Shown piece after piece: positions 1-7,000 of a DNA stretch of 10,580 bases. The notes under the pieces are model-generated. The model worked only from the letters and a program-made list of their open reading frames with translations. It ran no database searches and was not told where the DNA came from. How positions within the stretch are numbered: the first letter of the stretch is position 1; every line of letters starts with the position of its first letter. Location: contig JBLHKE010000220.1 in the NCBI GenBank assembly GCA_047619485.1, forward strand, positions 1-10,580, in the 5' to 3' direction. The DNA is from JBLHKE01 sp047619485 (GTDB lineage Bacteria > Verrucomicrobiota > Verrucomicrobiia > Verrucomicrobiales > DEV007). The position numbers and the translations under genes are program-made.

Positions 1-738
1 GCACGCGTCATCGCCAACCGCCAATGGGCTGCCCTGTTCGGCAGCGGCATCGTCGCCACCGTCGACGACTTCGGCATGCAGGGATCGCTGCCGAGCAACC
101 AGCCGCTACTCGACTACCTCGCGGTGTCGCTCGTGGAAAACGGCTGGTCGATCAAGAAACTCCACCGCGCCATCGTCCTGAGCCGCGCGTACCAGCAGCA
201 ATCCAATTCGCGCGCACGCCTCGAGGCCGAGATCATCCGCGACAGCGCACTGCAAGCCGCCGGCATCCTCAGCGAAAAAATGTTTGGCCAACCGGTGCGA
301 CCACCGCAACCGGGCGGCATCACCGAGGTCGCATTCGGAAGTCCCAAATGGAAACCGAGCAGCGGCGAAGACCGCAACCGCCGCAGCATCTACATCTACC
401 AGAAGCGCACCGCCCCATTCGCCATGCTCACCACCTTCGACGGCGGCTCCGGCGAGGCCTGCATCGCAAGCCGTGACCGTTCCAACACCCCACTGCAAGC
501 GCTCACCCTGATGAACGATCCGATGTTCATCGAGATCGCCGAAGCCTTTGGCAAAACCATCGCCGCGGGAGACGGCGATGATCGCCAGAAGATCTACAAG
601 GCCTTCCGCCGCAGCTTGACCAGAGCCCCCAACGATTCCGAACTCGCCCAGCTCACCAAGTTCCACCAGCACCACAAAAACTGGACCGCCCTGGCCCGCG
701 TCCTCCTGAGCCTAGACGAAACGATCACCAAGCCGTAG
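1..738 (+). CDS. DUF1553 (PSD1) domain protein, C-terminal part
   Basis: The reading frame is open from base 1 and ends at TAG 736-738, giving 245 visible codons; the N-terminus lies outside the window. The visible part matches the PSD1/DUF1553 family of planctomycetes and verrucomicrobia. It shows the 'RVIANRQWAALFGSGIV' block (residues 2-18), 'DDFGMQGSLPS' (22-32), 'LLDYLAV' and 'NGWSIKKLHRAIVLS' (47-61), an 'RLEAEIIRD' block (73-81), 'RRSIYIYQKRT' (127-137) and 'SNTPLQALTLMNDP' (161-174). It closes with 'ARVLLSLDETI', the family's usual end, so the C-terminus is intact. Full-length members usually carry an N-terminal DUF1549 domain, often with a cytochrome c-like segment, and are commonly encoded beside DUF1501 proteins. 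Their biochemical role is not established; a link to polysaccharide or sulfated-glycan use is often proposed. No DUF1501 gene follows here; the next recognisable gene is a damaged dehydrogenase. Confidence 0.95.
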   Translation, partial: ARVIANRQWAALFGSGIVATVDDFGMQGSLPSNQPLLDYLAVSLVENGWSIKKLHRAIVLSRAYQQQSNSRARLEAEIIRDSALQAAGILSEKMFGQPVRPPQPGGITEVAFGSPKWKPSSGEDRNRRSIYIYQKRTAPFAMLTTFDGGSGEACIASRDRSNTPLQALTLMNDPMFIEIAEAFGKTIAAGDGDDRQKIYKAFRRSLTRAPNDSELAQLTKFHQHHKNWTALARVLLSLDETITKP

Positions 739-746
739 ACCGTCAC

Positions 747-764
747 TTCGATTTCAAAATCGAA
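747..764. terminator. Perfect 8-bp inverted repeat just after the DUF1553 stop
   Basis: TTCGATTT (747-754) and AAATCGAA (757-764) are perfectly complementary and separated by CA. This can form a 7-bp stem with a TCAA loop, eight bases after the DUF1553 stop codon. No T-tract follows on either strand, so it is not a classical intrinsic terminator. It could be a 3'-end-protecting hairpin, a weak terminator or a symmetric protein-binding site. The hairpin is seen directly; its role is inferred from position only. Confidence 0.35.
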
Positions 765-807
765 ACCCGTCGTGCTTCCTCTCACTCCCCCAACTAGCAC
801 CTCCGGT

Positions 808-912
808 GTGACATCCCGGATCATTGCCATCATGCTCTCCCAGCTCATGGAACCGCTCCACGCGCAAATGCCCGAGCACTTGAAGGCGACGAGGATCCTC
901 GAGTTAGAGTAG
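808..912 (+). other. Short GC3-biased reading frame, possible gene tail or remnant
   Basis: This is the only coding-like stretch in the 228-base gap between the DUF1553 gene and the dehydrogenase remnant. From GTG 808 to TAG 910-912 it gives 34 residues; an internal ATG at 832 would give 26. The peptide is helix-like ('MLSQLMEPLHAQMPEHLKA' in its middle). About 28 of 33 codons after the GTG end in G or C, which fits this genome's coding bias. There is no clear ribosome binding site. The frame is also open upstream back to the DUF1553 stop, with which it is in phase. It could be the decayed end of a lost gene, a small protein, or chance. I do not recognise the family. Confidence 0.25.
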
Positions 913-966
913 ACCCGGAGGAAGCTTGCCCTTGAGCGATCCAAAAATCGCCGCGAAGCTCTCGCC

Positions 967-1413
967 ATGCCTCCCACCACGTCTCCCTCCTCCACCCGCA
1001 GAAAATTCATCGCGGGCAGCGCTGCCGCAGCAGCCAGTCTCAACCTCGTCACGCCCGGCACGGCCTTCGGTGCCGACGCCAATAGCAAAATTCGTATCGG
1101 CTTCGTCGGTTGTGGCGGGCGCGGTTCCTTCGTCGCCGGCAACGTCATGATCCGTGGTGGCAAGGAATCGTTCTTCCGCGGTGGCAAATCACCGAACCTC
1201 TACAAGTCCGGCTCGGTCGCCAACGTGAAACAATTCCGCGAAACGATCACCGCCGGCAAGAGCGATATCTCCACCGTCGCAGGATCGGCAGAGACTACCC
1301 TCGTCACCATTCTCGGTCGCCAGGCCGGCGTCGCCGACGGCGCGCTCGATTGGGACAATGTCGCCGCAGACAAGACCGAGCGCCAGCCCGACCTAGGCGG
1401 CTTCAAAGCCTAG
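967..1413 (+). pseudogene. Gfo/Idh/MocA oxidoreductase with large internal in-frame deletion
   Basis: The 148-codon frame joins two ends of a Tat-exported Gfo/Idh/MocA dehydrogenase. Residues 1-37 are a twin-arginine signal ('STRRKFIAGSAAAAAS', RR at 11-12, likely cleavage near 'AFGA'). Residues 42-58 ('IRIGFVGCGGRGSFVAG') begin the NAD(P)-binding Rossmann fold with its Gly-rich loop. From about residue 66 the sequence is instead like the extreme C-terminus of the family: 'NLYKSGSVANVKQF' (77-90), 'TLVTILGRQA' (111-120), 'DWDNV' (128-132) and a 'DLGGFKA' end. Intact relatives are usually about 400-450 residues, so roughly 250-300 residues are missing: the rest of the cofactor domain and nearly all of the substrate domain. 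The junction lies near 1138-1165. The frame is kept and no stop appears, so a short exported protein could still be made, but dehydrogenase activity is not expected. The start is ATG 967; no convincing Shine-Dalgarno precedes it. Confidence 0.82.
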
Positions 1414-1422
1414 GCCACCAGC

Positions 1423-1443
1423 GGGCAGACCTCTTGTCTGCCC
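1423..1443. repeat. Perfect 8-bp intergenic hairpin
   Basis: GGGCAGAC (1423-1430) and GTCTGCCC (1436-1443) are perfect inverted repeats around a CTCTT loop. The hairpin sits between the stop of the dehydrogenase remnant (1413) and the ATG of the transporter (1453), nine bases before that ATG. No T-run follows, so a Rho-independent terminator is not well supported. It could shield a 3' end or affect translation of the transporter. A degenerate relative, sharing the 10-mer CTTGTCTGCC, lies at 3968-3989, which suggests a dispersed intergenic palindromic repeat. Confidence 0.5.
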
Positions 1444-1452
1444 TGACCCAAT

Positions 1453-2328
1453 ATGCGATTCACCGACGCCCTACGGCTGCTGCTACTCGCCATCATCTGG
1501 GGCGCGTCGTTCTTGCTGATGCGTATCGCTGCGCCCGAGTTCGGACCGGTTCCACTCATCCTGTGCCGATCGCTCATCGCGGCGATCTGTTTCGCCGGCG
1601 TCTTCCGTCTCGCCGCGAATCGCGTCATGCTACGCAAGCACCTCGGCGACTTCTTCTTGCTCGGCATCGTCAACACCGCCCTCCCCTTCTCGCTGCTCGC
1701 CTACTCCACCCTCAGCCTCGAGGCTGGCTTCACCTCGCTGCTCAACGCCACCACCCCGATGTTCGCAGCAATCATCGGGGCAGCGATTTACTCGACCCCG
1801 CTGCGCAAACCGCAAGTCCTCGGGCTCGTCATCGCGCTCGCCGGCGTCACCGTCCTCTCGTGGGATAGCCTCTCTTTCAAACCCGGCGGCAGCGGGCTCG
1901 CAGTCATCTCCGCCCTGATCGCCTCCGCGTCATACGGCGTCGCCGTAAACTTCACCAAACATCGCCTTGCCGATGTCCCGCCACAGGTCGTCTCAGCCGG
2001 CGCGCTCGTCATGGCGAGCGCTATTCTTCTCATCCCCGGCATCTGGCTCTGGCCAGAGACCATGCCGTCAGCGAAAGCGTTTAACTGCACGCTGCTGCTC
2101 GGCGTCGTCTGCACAGCAGTCGCATACGCCCTGTTCTTCCGCCTGCTAAAGCATACCGGCGCGATGGCTGCCAGCTCGGTAACGTTTCTCATCCCAGTAT
2201 TTGCCATCCTCTGGGGTGCCAGCGTCCTCGGGGAAAAAGTCGACCCACAACTGCTGACCGGCATGATCATCACCCTCCTCGGCACCGCCCTGACAATCGG
2301 ATTGATCGGCCGCAGGAAGAACGCGTGA
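1453..2328 (+). CDS. EamA-family (drug/metabolite transporter superfamily) permease
   Basis: This 291-residue inner-membrane protein has the length and layout of a two-repeat EamA transporter with about ten transmembrane helices. Helix 1 carries 'AIIWGASFLLMRIAAPE' (13-29), the family's N-terminal signature. The first repeat ends in a run of hydrophobic helices around 'LEAGFTSLLNATTPMFAA'. The second repeat starts near 'GLAVISALIASASYGVAV' and ends with 'SSVTFLIPVFAILWGA' and 'LGEK', the typical second EamA signature. The C-terminus is a short basic cytoplasmic tail (GRRKNA). Substrates in this family range from amino acids to purines and drugs and cannot be read from sequence. The start is ATG 1453, 39 bases after the dehydrogenase remnant; no clear Shine-Dalgarno is visible and the hairpin at 1423-1443 lies close upstream. 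The stop is TGA 2326-2328. The downstream gene converges with a 32-base gap. The gene appears complete and undamaged. Confidence 0.93.
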   Translation: MRFTDALRLLLLAIIWGASFLLMRIAAPEFGPVPLILCRSLIAAICFAGVFRLAANRVMLRKHLGDFFLLGIVNTALPFSLLAYSTLSLEAGFTSLLNATTPMFAAIIGAAIYSTPLRKPQVLGLVIALAGVTVLSWDSLSFKPGGSGLAVISALIASASYGVAVNFTKHRLADVPPQVVSAGALVMASAILLIPGIWLWPETMPSAKAFNCTLLLGVVCTAVAYALFFRLLKHTGAMAASSVTFLIPVFAILWGASVLGEKVDPQLLTGMIITLLGTALTIGLIGRRKNA

Positions 2329-2360
2329 CGTAGACTGAAACTCCAGCTTCGGGCGGCCAT

Positions 2361-2879
2361 CTAATCACAAGCTTGGAATCCTGAATCACGCTCGAGTTTC
2401 CCACTGACGATCCCCAAGATGAGGATCAGACCACCGAGGATGCTGAGCGCGGTCTTGATGCCCAGACCTTCTAGCGCGTCGCTTCCGACGAGCCCACCAC
2501 TAGATGAACTCTGGAAAAAGAAATGCACACACAGCACCCATACCCCTAGTAACATCGGCGCGGCGCTCAGTACGATCGCCCAGGCTCGCAGGTAATCTTT
2601 GCCGTAGTCAGCCCGCGCAAAGAAGCGATGTCGGAAGAGCGTCGCTCCACCGACACAGAGCGCAACCAAGGCGACCGAGCCAGCGAACGCGCACGCACTG
2701 ATGGCGCTCTCAACGGCGCTGATATGAGGAAGGACGCGGTTCGAATAAGCCACCGGGGCAACACTTCTCAAAATTGCCTGTAAGGGATCAAAGTATAGCT
2801 GGTTAGCGAACCGCACGATTGGAACAAACAAACCGAACGCGACTCCTAGGCTGACAAAAATGGTGGTCTTCCTATCCAA
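2361..2879 (-). CDS. Hypothetical four-helix membrane protein
   Basis: I do not recognise the family. From TTG at 2879-2877 the product has 172 residues with four clear hydrophobic segments: about 5-25 ('TIFVSLGVAFGLFVPIV'), 57-82, 96-122 and 141-160 ('IKTALSILGGLILILGIVSG'). Basic patches after segments 1 and 2 (for example 'RHRFFAR') and a short polar tail after segment 4 give a plausible topology. The stop is TAG, complement of 2361-2363. The frame stays open far upstream to 3431, but that part is antisense to the DUF1853 gene and lacks membrane or domain features, so I place the start at a TTG near the hydrophobic region. TTG at 2900 would add seven residues. DNA around 2761-2940 is only about 43-48% GC (26, 29 and 29 G+C in three successive 60-base lines), lower than the flanking genes (about 63% in 1501-1560), consistent with a start/promoter zone. 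It is divergent from DUF1853 and convergent with the transporter. Confidence 0.6.
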   Translation of the reverse strand: MDRKTTIFVSLGVAFGLFVPIVRFANQLYFDPLQAILRSVAPVAYSNRVLPHISAVESAISACAFAGSVALVALCVGGATLFRHRFFARADYGKDYLRAWAIVLSAAPMLLGVWVLCVHFFFQSSSSGGLVGSDALEGLGIKTALSILGGLILILGIVSGKLERDSGFQACD

Positions 2880-2900
2880 GCTGATTATTCTACCCGCCAA
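2880..2900. promoter_or_regulatory. Very short divergent start region between the membrane protein and DUF1853
   Basis: The two genes face away from each other with at most 21 bases between their likely TTG starts (2879 on minus, 2901 on plus). If the membrane protein starts at 2900 instead, the two TTG codons abut within the palindrome CAATTG (2898-2903). The stretch is AT-richer than the neighbours, and the minus strand reads TAGAATAAT, loosely like a -10 element. No clear -35 box or Shine-Dalgarno is visible on either strand, so the promoters may lie inside the opposing coding regions. The divergent layout depends on the start calls. Confidence 0.35.
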
Positions 2901-3749
2901 TTGACAATCGAATCTAGGGAAATCTGCGATGACCGCTGGCGACGTGATCTCGAATGGGCGGTGACGAGTCCGTTTCTGGTGGACTTCCCCCACGCTCATC
3001 CGCAGCTCGACCTTAGCGAGATCGAGCTGCCAATAACGCGTTTCACGGGCCACCGCGTTGGCTACTATTTCGAGAGCCTGATCGCGTTCTGGCTGGAAAA
3101 TGTGCGCCACATCGATATGATCGCCAAGGGCCACCAGATCATCGAAGATGGCAAAACCCTCGGCGAACTCGACTTCGTCTTCCGCGATGAGAACGGCACC
3201 ATCAACCACTGGGAGGTGGCGGCAAAATTCTATCTCTACTGCGCCGACCACCAGTTCGCCGGTAGCCACTTCATCGGCCCCAACGCGGGCGATACCTTCG
3301 AGCGCAAACGCGACAAGATCTTCGAGCGGCAATTGCCCCTCAGCGAAAGCCACTTTCCCGAAGTCGCCGTGCGCTCCGCCTTCGTGAAAGGGCGAATTTT
3401 CTACCACCCAAACCAAAAACCGCCCGACCAACTACCAGATAGCTTAAGCGAAAACCAACTGCGCGGCACCTGGTTGCGCCAGTCGGAAACCGCCTGGCTG
3501 GAGAGCTTGGGGGATACAAACTTTCGAATCGCGCGCAAACCATTTTGGTTGGCGGCAGGCGGCACGGGATATGAGTTATCGCTCGACGACCTACGGATCT
3601 GCCTGGAGCGACATTTCTCCAGCACGTCGCATCCGATACTATTCAGCGCTGGAGGCGCTGGAGGCGCTGGAGGCAAACAGCAAATGATCTTCGTAGTGCC
3701 AGATAGTTGGCCCAATTTCGACGCGGCTCGCGCGCACCAATCTTTGTGA
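2901..3749 (+). CDS. DUF1853 family protein, possible PD-(D/E)XK fold
   Basis: The 282-residue product matches DUF1853 in length and conserved blocks: an N-terminal 'RDLEWAVTSPFLV' (15-27), 'GYYFESLIAFWLE' (54-66), 'KTLGELDFVF' (85-94), 'HWEVAAKFYLY' (103-113), 'FIGPNAGDTFERKRDKI' (124-140), 'RQLPL' (143-147), 'FVKGRIFY' (161-168), a 'WLRQSE' block (191-196) and 'IFVVPDSWP' (263-271). E58, D91, E105 and K109 are spaced like the acidic/lysine core of PD-(D/E)XK phosphodiesterases, so a nuclease-like fold is plausible, but no activity is established for the family. It is best known from gammaproteobacteria. The only supported start is TTG 2901; no ATG or GTG lies in frame before the first conserved block, and the upstream frame is closed by TAG 2847-2849. 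No Shine-Dalgarno is seen. A Gly/Ala tract (residues 249-258) near the C-terminus comes from a 9-bp tandem repeat. The protein is probably cytosolic: no signal or membrane segment. Confidence 0.87.
   Translation: MTIESREICDDRWRRDLEWAVTSPFLVDFPHAHPQLDLSEIELPITRFTGHRVGYYFESLIAFWLENVRHIDMIAKGHQIIEDGKTLGELDFVFRDENGTINHWEVAAKFYLYCADHQFAGSHFIGPNAGDTFERKRDKIFERQLPLSESHFPEVAVRSAFVKGRIFYHPNQKPPDQLPDSLSENQLRGTWLRQSETAWLESLGDTNFRIARKPFWLAAGGTGYELSLDDLRICLERHFSSTSHPILFSAGGAGGAGGKQQMIFVVPDSWPNFDAARAHQSL
3646..3672 (+). repeat. Three tandem copies of a 9-bp unit inside DUF1853
   Basis: GCGCTGGAG occurs three times in perfect head-to-tail order (3646-3654, 3655-3663, 3664-3672). As the unit is a multiple of three it keeps the frame and encodes a flexible Ala-Gly-Gly repeat just before the conserved C-terminal 'VVPDSWP' block. 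This is a typical slippage-prone microsatellite, and copy number could vary between strains without breaking the frame. Confidence 0.9.
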
Positions 3750-3788
3750 AAATCAAATAGTAGTGCGATCCTGACCAAGCAGCTTGGC

Positions 3789-3827
3789 GCGTCTCGCCCC
3801 GAGTTTTTCAGGCACGTGACGAGACGC
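3789..3827. terminator. Inverted repeats downstream of DUF1853, weak terminator candidate
   Basis: Two overlapping structures follow the DUF1853 stop by 40-80 bases. GCGTCTCG (3789-3796) pairs perfectly with CGAGACGC (3820-3827) across a 23-base loop. Alternatively CTCG (3793-3796) pairs with CGAG (3800-3803) around CCC and is followed at once by TTTTT (3804-3808), which resembles a minimal plus-strand intrinsic terminator with a weak 4-bp stem. Both use the bases 3793-3796, so they exclude each other. Function is inferred only. Confidence 0.35.
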
Positions 3828-3925
3828 CCCAGGTTCCTTGGATCCACCACTTGCGTGTAACAATCACAGATCGTAATGCGTGACAGTATAGCGCTGAGTC
3901 ACACCAGATGGGCGCAAGGCGCGGA

Positions 3926-3959
3926 AAAAACTGCGCTACAGACGGAACCCGAAAGCGCC
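3926..3959 (-). terminator. Candidate terminator for the giant CotH protein gene
   Basis: Read on the minus strand, GCGCT (complement of 3955-3959) pairs with AGCGC (complement of 3934-3938) across a 16-base loop and is followed after two bases by six T (complement of 3926-3931). It lies about 50 bases past the stop of the minus-strand gene, the right place and orientation. The stem is only five pairs, so the call is weak. Confidence 0.35.
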
Positions 3960-3967
3960 GTCCCGGA

Positions 3968-3989
3968 GGGCGAACAACCTTGTCTGCCT
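3968..3989. repeat. Degenerate copy of the intergenic hairpin at 1423-1443
   Basis: GGGCGAAC (3968-3975), a six-base loop AACCTT, and GTCTGCCT (3982-3989) form an imperfect hairpin: five Watson-Crick pairs, two possible G-U pairs and one mismatch. It shares the 10-mer CTTGTCTGCC (3979-3988) with the perfect hairpin at 1433-1442 and has the same layout. Both copies are between genes. It sits 23 bases past the stop of the minus-strand giant gene. Confidence 0.4.
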
Positions 3990-4011
3990 AAGCTCAAATC
4001 GCGACACGCAT

Positions 4012-7000
4012 CTACAGCTTCTCGACGTACAACCTCCAGAACTTGCGGACAGCAGTCGCTGGCACCGCCGCTCGCCACGTCTCGCGATCGATGTCAGCAC
4101 CGGCAAGAAGAACTTCTGACGCTGGCGACCAGCTTCCGAGACCGTCCGAAATCTGCGATTGGTAGCTGATGTCGATCTTCCTCAACTGGCGCACGTAGTC
4201 GAACACTAGGTCGGCACCGATCGGAATCACGTTCAGCGAATATTGATCGGCCACCGTAGGATCGAGATCGAGCGCATACTCGAGCAAGTTCTTCAGGCCA
4301 TCGATGTCATCATCTTCGTCAGGCAGACCCGCACCAGTGCGCTCCGCCCATGCCTCGTAGGTGTCATTGACGGTCACGGTGATCTGATCGCCCGTGAAGG
4401 AACCATTCCCGGTCGCATCGATGGCGAGCAGGTAGGTTCCCGCAGCAGAAAAACTCACGTTGGTGGCGAGGCTGTTAGGCTGCGTGAAGTTCGCAACTGC
4501 GGGGCCAGAAACCTGTGACCATGTTAGAGTGAAGCCAGCGGCCGAAGGGGTAAGGGTCGCGCTGAGCGAAACGTTGGCCGGCAACACGGTCACCTGGTCC
4601 GCGCCCGCATCTAGGGTGGAGTTGCCGCCCGGCGTGCCGCCAAGGGCGCCATTGAACCAGCTGTCGGAATCGCCCCAGCTATCACGCCGAGCCAGAGGGT
4701 TGAGGAGCGTGAGCGAATTGCCCTCTCCGTCGGTCTGCGGATACCAAGCGTCGTTGTAATCGAAGCGCAGGATACCCGCGTCATATGGCTGCGGCAATTG
4801 CAGGAGAATCCCCTCGCCACCATTGCTGAGCTTGCCGGTGTATGGGCCAACAACATTGATGCCACTGCCGTAGCGCGCCTCGAATTTCGCCAGGTCTGGC
4901 GAGACGACGACATATTCGCCAGCAGCCAAAGTCATCTCCGGGAAAGTGAAACCGATCCCGTCGCTGAAGCGCACGCCAGTCAGGTCGATCGGAATCGCGC
5001 CGGTGTTCCTGAGTTCGATGAACTCGAGCCCCTCATCGCTCCCGAACGGGTTGAACATGATCTCAGTGATGCGCAGCGCGTCGTAGATGGCGAGTACGCG
5101 ATTGTATTCGACCTCCTCAGCGCTGCCGGGAGCTGGGATGCCAAGCCCCGGTGTCGGCAGGCGATCGTAGATGTAGACATCACCACCGCTGGTCGATGCA
5201 CGCTGTGAATAGTCTTCCACCTGCTGGCCAAACACGACGCTATCGAGCGGTTGCAAGTTGACATCGAACAAGCCGAGCGCATCCATCGTCGCGCCAATCT
5301 TGAACCCGAGTTGGGTGGAGTTGTAAGTCACGAACCCACCAGCTGGCGCAAAACTCAACACCGGGATCTGGTAGAGTGCTGGGTTGCTATTGGCATTGTC
5401 AGTGAGGTAGAGACCGGCGAGAGAGACCGGCAGCGGGTCTGGATTGTAGAGTTCGATGAAGTCGTCCTCGAAGGCGATCTGACCGTTGGCGAACCACTCG
5501 CTGATCTTGACCGTCGCGGTGTTGCCAGTGCGCGCCGCGAGATTGTCAGAGCCGAGCGTGACCTGTCCCAATCCCCATGCCGCATCGTGACCGAGGCGGC
5601 TCAGGGAGAAATCGGCAACCTGCGAACCGAAGCCGACCGAATCGACCACCGCCCCGAGCTGGCCATACAGCGTCACGGTCTCGCCTCCGCGATCGAGCGT
5701 GAAGCCGAGTTGCGTCGCCGTGACGGTGACAAACTCGCCAGCGCCGATTGAACTACCGATCGGGAACACATATTTTTGCAGCACCAGCGGGTCGTCACTG
5801 ATCGACATCCCTTCGAGTGCGAAACTGGATGTGCCTGGGTTGAAAAGCTCGATGCTGTCATCGCCACTGCTGTTCACCGCGAGGATCTCGTTGAGTCGCA
5901 CACTGCCGGGCAGGCTGGACGAGACCGTCCAGGTATTGGAAACGGTAGGCGTATCCTGACGCGCACCGGCGAAGTTGTAGCCGTCGACCTCGACCGTGTA
6001 AGTCCCGTCAGCAAGGCTGACGAAGCCGATCTGTGCCTCGCGAATCGAACCAGCTGGATCGAACCCGTCTCCGATCGGCAAATCCGCACTCCACGCGCCG
6101 CCATTCAAGCGCCAGCGATAAGAGAAAATGCCTGGACCGCCGACGAGCAGCGTCGCATCACCGGAAGTCGTGACCGCGGATGGCTCACCACTGATAAAAA
6201 TCTTATCCGAAATCAACGCGCCGAGATCTTCACCAAACCGACCAGCGCCGATCGCTGGTGATCCCGGTAGCAAGCTGAAGTCACCGTTGTCTGGATCGCG
6301 GTAGAGCGGCAGCGCGGCGACGTTTTCCACGCCGAGTTGATCAACGGTCTGCCCGGGGTGGTTCGGCCCGATCGAGGTTTCGGTCATCGACGGATCGTAG
6401 AGCGTGCGGTGCACCTCAAGCGGCGTGACGCGGGAGCCCGGCAGATCCGCACCACTGAAGAAGCGCGGCAGGTCGACGAAGATGTTGCTGTCGAGGTAGG
6501 CGCCATCGCCTGGGGTCGGACCGACATCGGTCGGGATGAAGAGATTCACCACGCCGCCCACACTCGGGTTGCCGAAGCGATCGTCGAAGTCCGGGTGGAT
6601 CTTGTAGATGCTATTACTCTCGAAAATCGTCGAGGTATCGCGCTTCAGATTGATGGCATGGTCGACATCCCAGAAGATATTGCGAGCCACGGCGATCGTC
6701 GTGCCACTGCCGGCGTCACCGGTCGAGATCCCGTTGGCGTAACCCCGGTCTGAGGTCTCGTCGTCCTTGAAGACTCGGTGAAAAATGTTGCCCGCAACGT
6801 AGACATCGCCACCAAGGTCGATGTCCTCGTCTCCGGTCTGCTTGAAGCTATTGCCGATGATCTGCACGATCGGATCCGGCAGGCGCCCGCTGTCGACATC
6901 GATCACATCGTTGTGACCCTTGGTCGTGCCGAAGAAGTTGTTGCGGATAATGTATCGCCCGCCAGCCGGGGGTGAACCGACGCCTTTGACCTGCTCACTA

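Noticed and set aside
594..1187. 197-codon minus-strand frame across the end of DUF1553 and the start of the dehydrogenase remnant
   Set aside because: It lies antisense to two recognisable genes and its translation shows no domain; a shadow frame.
1110..1868. 252-codon plus-strand frame spanning the dehydrogenase remnant and the transporter
   Set aside because: Highly Arg/His-rich translation in a shifted frame of the clearly real EamA gene.
2901..3431. Upstream extension of the minus-strand membrane protein frame to a start at 3431
   Set aside because: This part is exactly antisense to the conserved first half of DUF1853 and has no membrane segment or recognisable domain; it is open because of GC-rich codon bias on the other strand.
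3401..3850. 149-codon minus-strand frame over the DUF1853 3' end
   Set aside because: Antisense to conserved DUF1853 residues and low in complexity (a Pro/Ala run from the 9-bp repeat); no family resemblance.
3876..4169. 97-codon plus-strand frame in the gap before the giant gene
   Set aside because: Half of it is antisense to the conserved C-terminus of the giant protein; composition is Arg/Ser/Thr-rich with no domain and no ribosome binding site.
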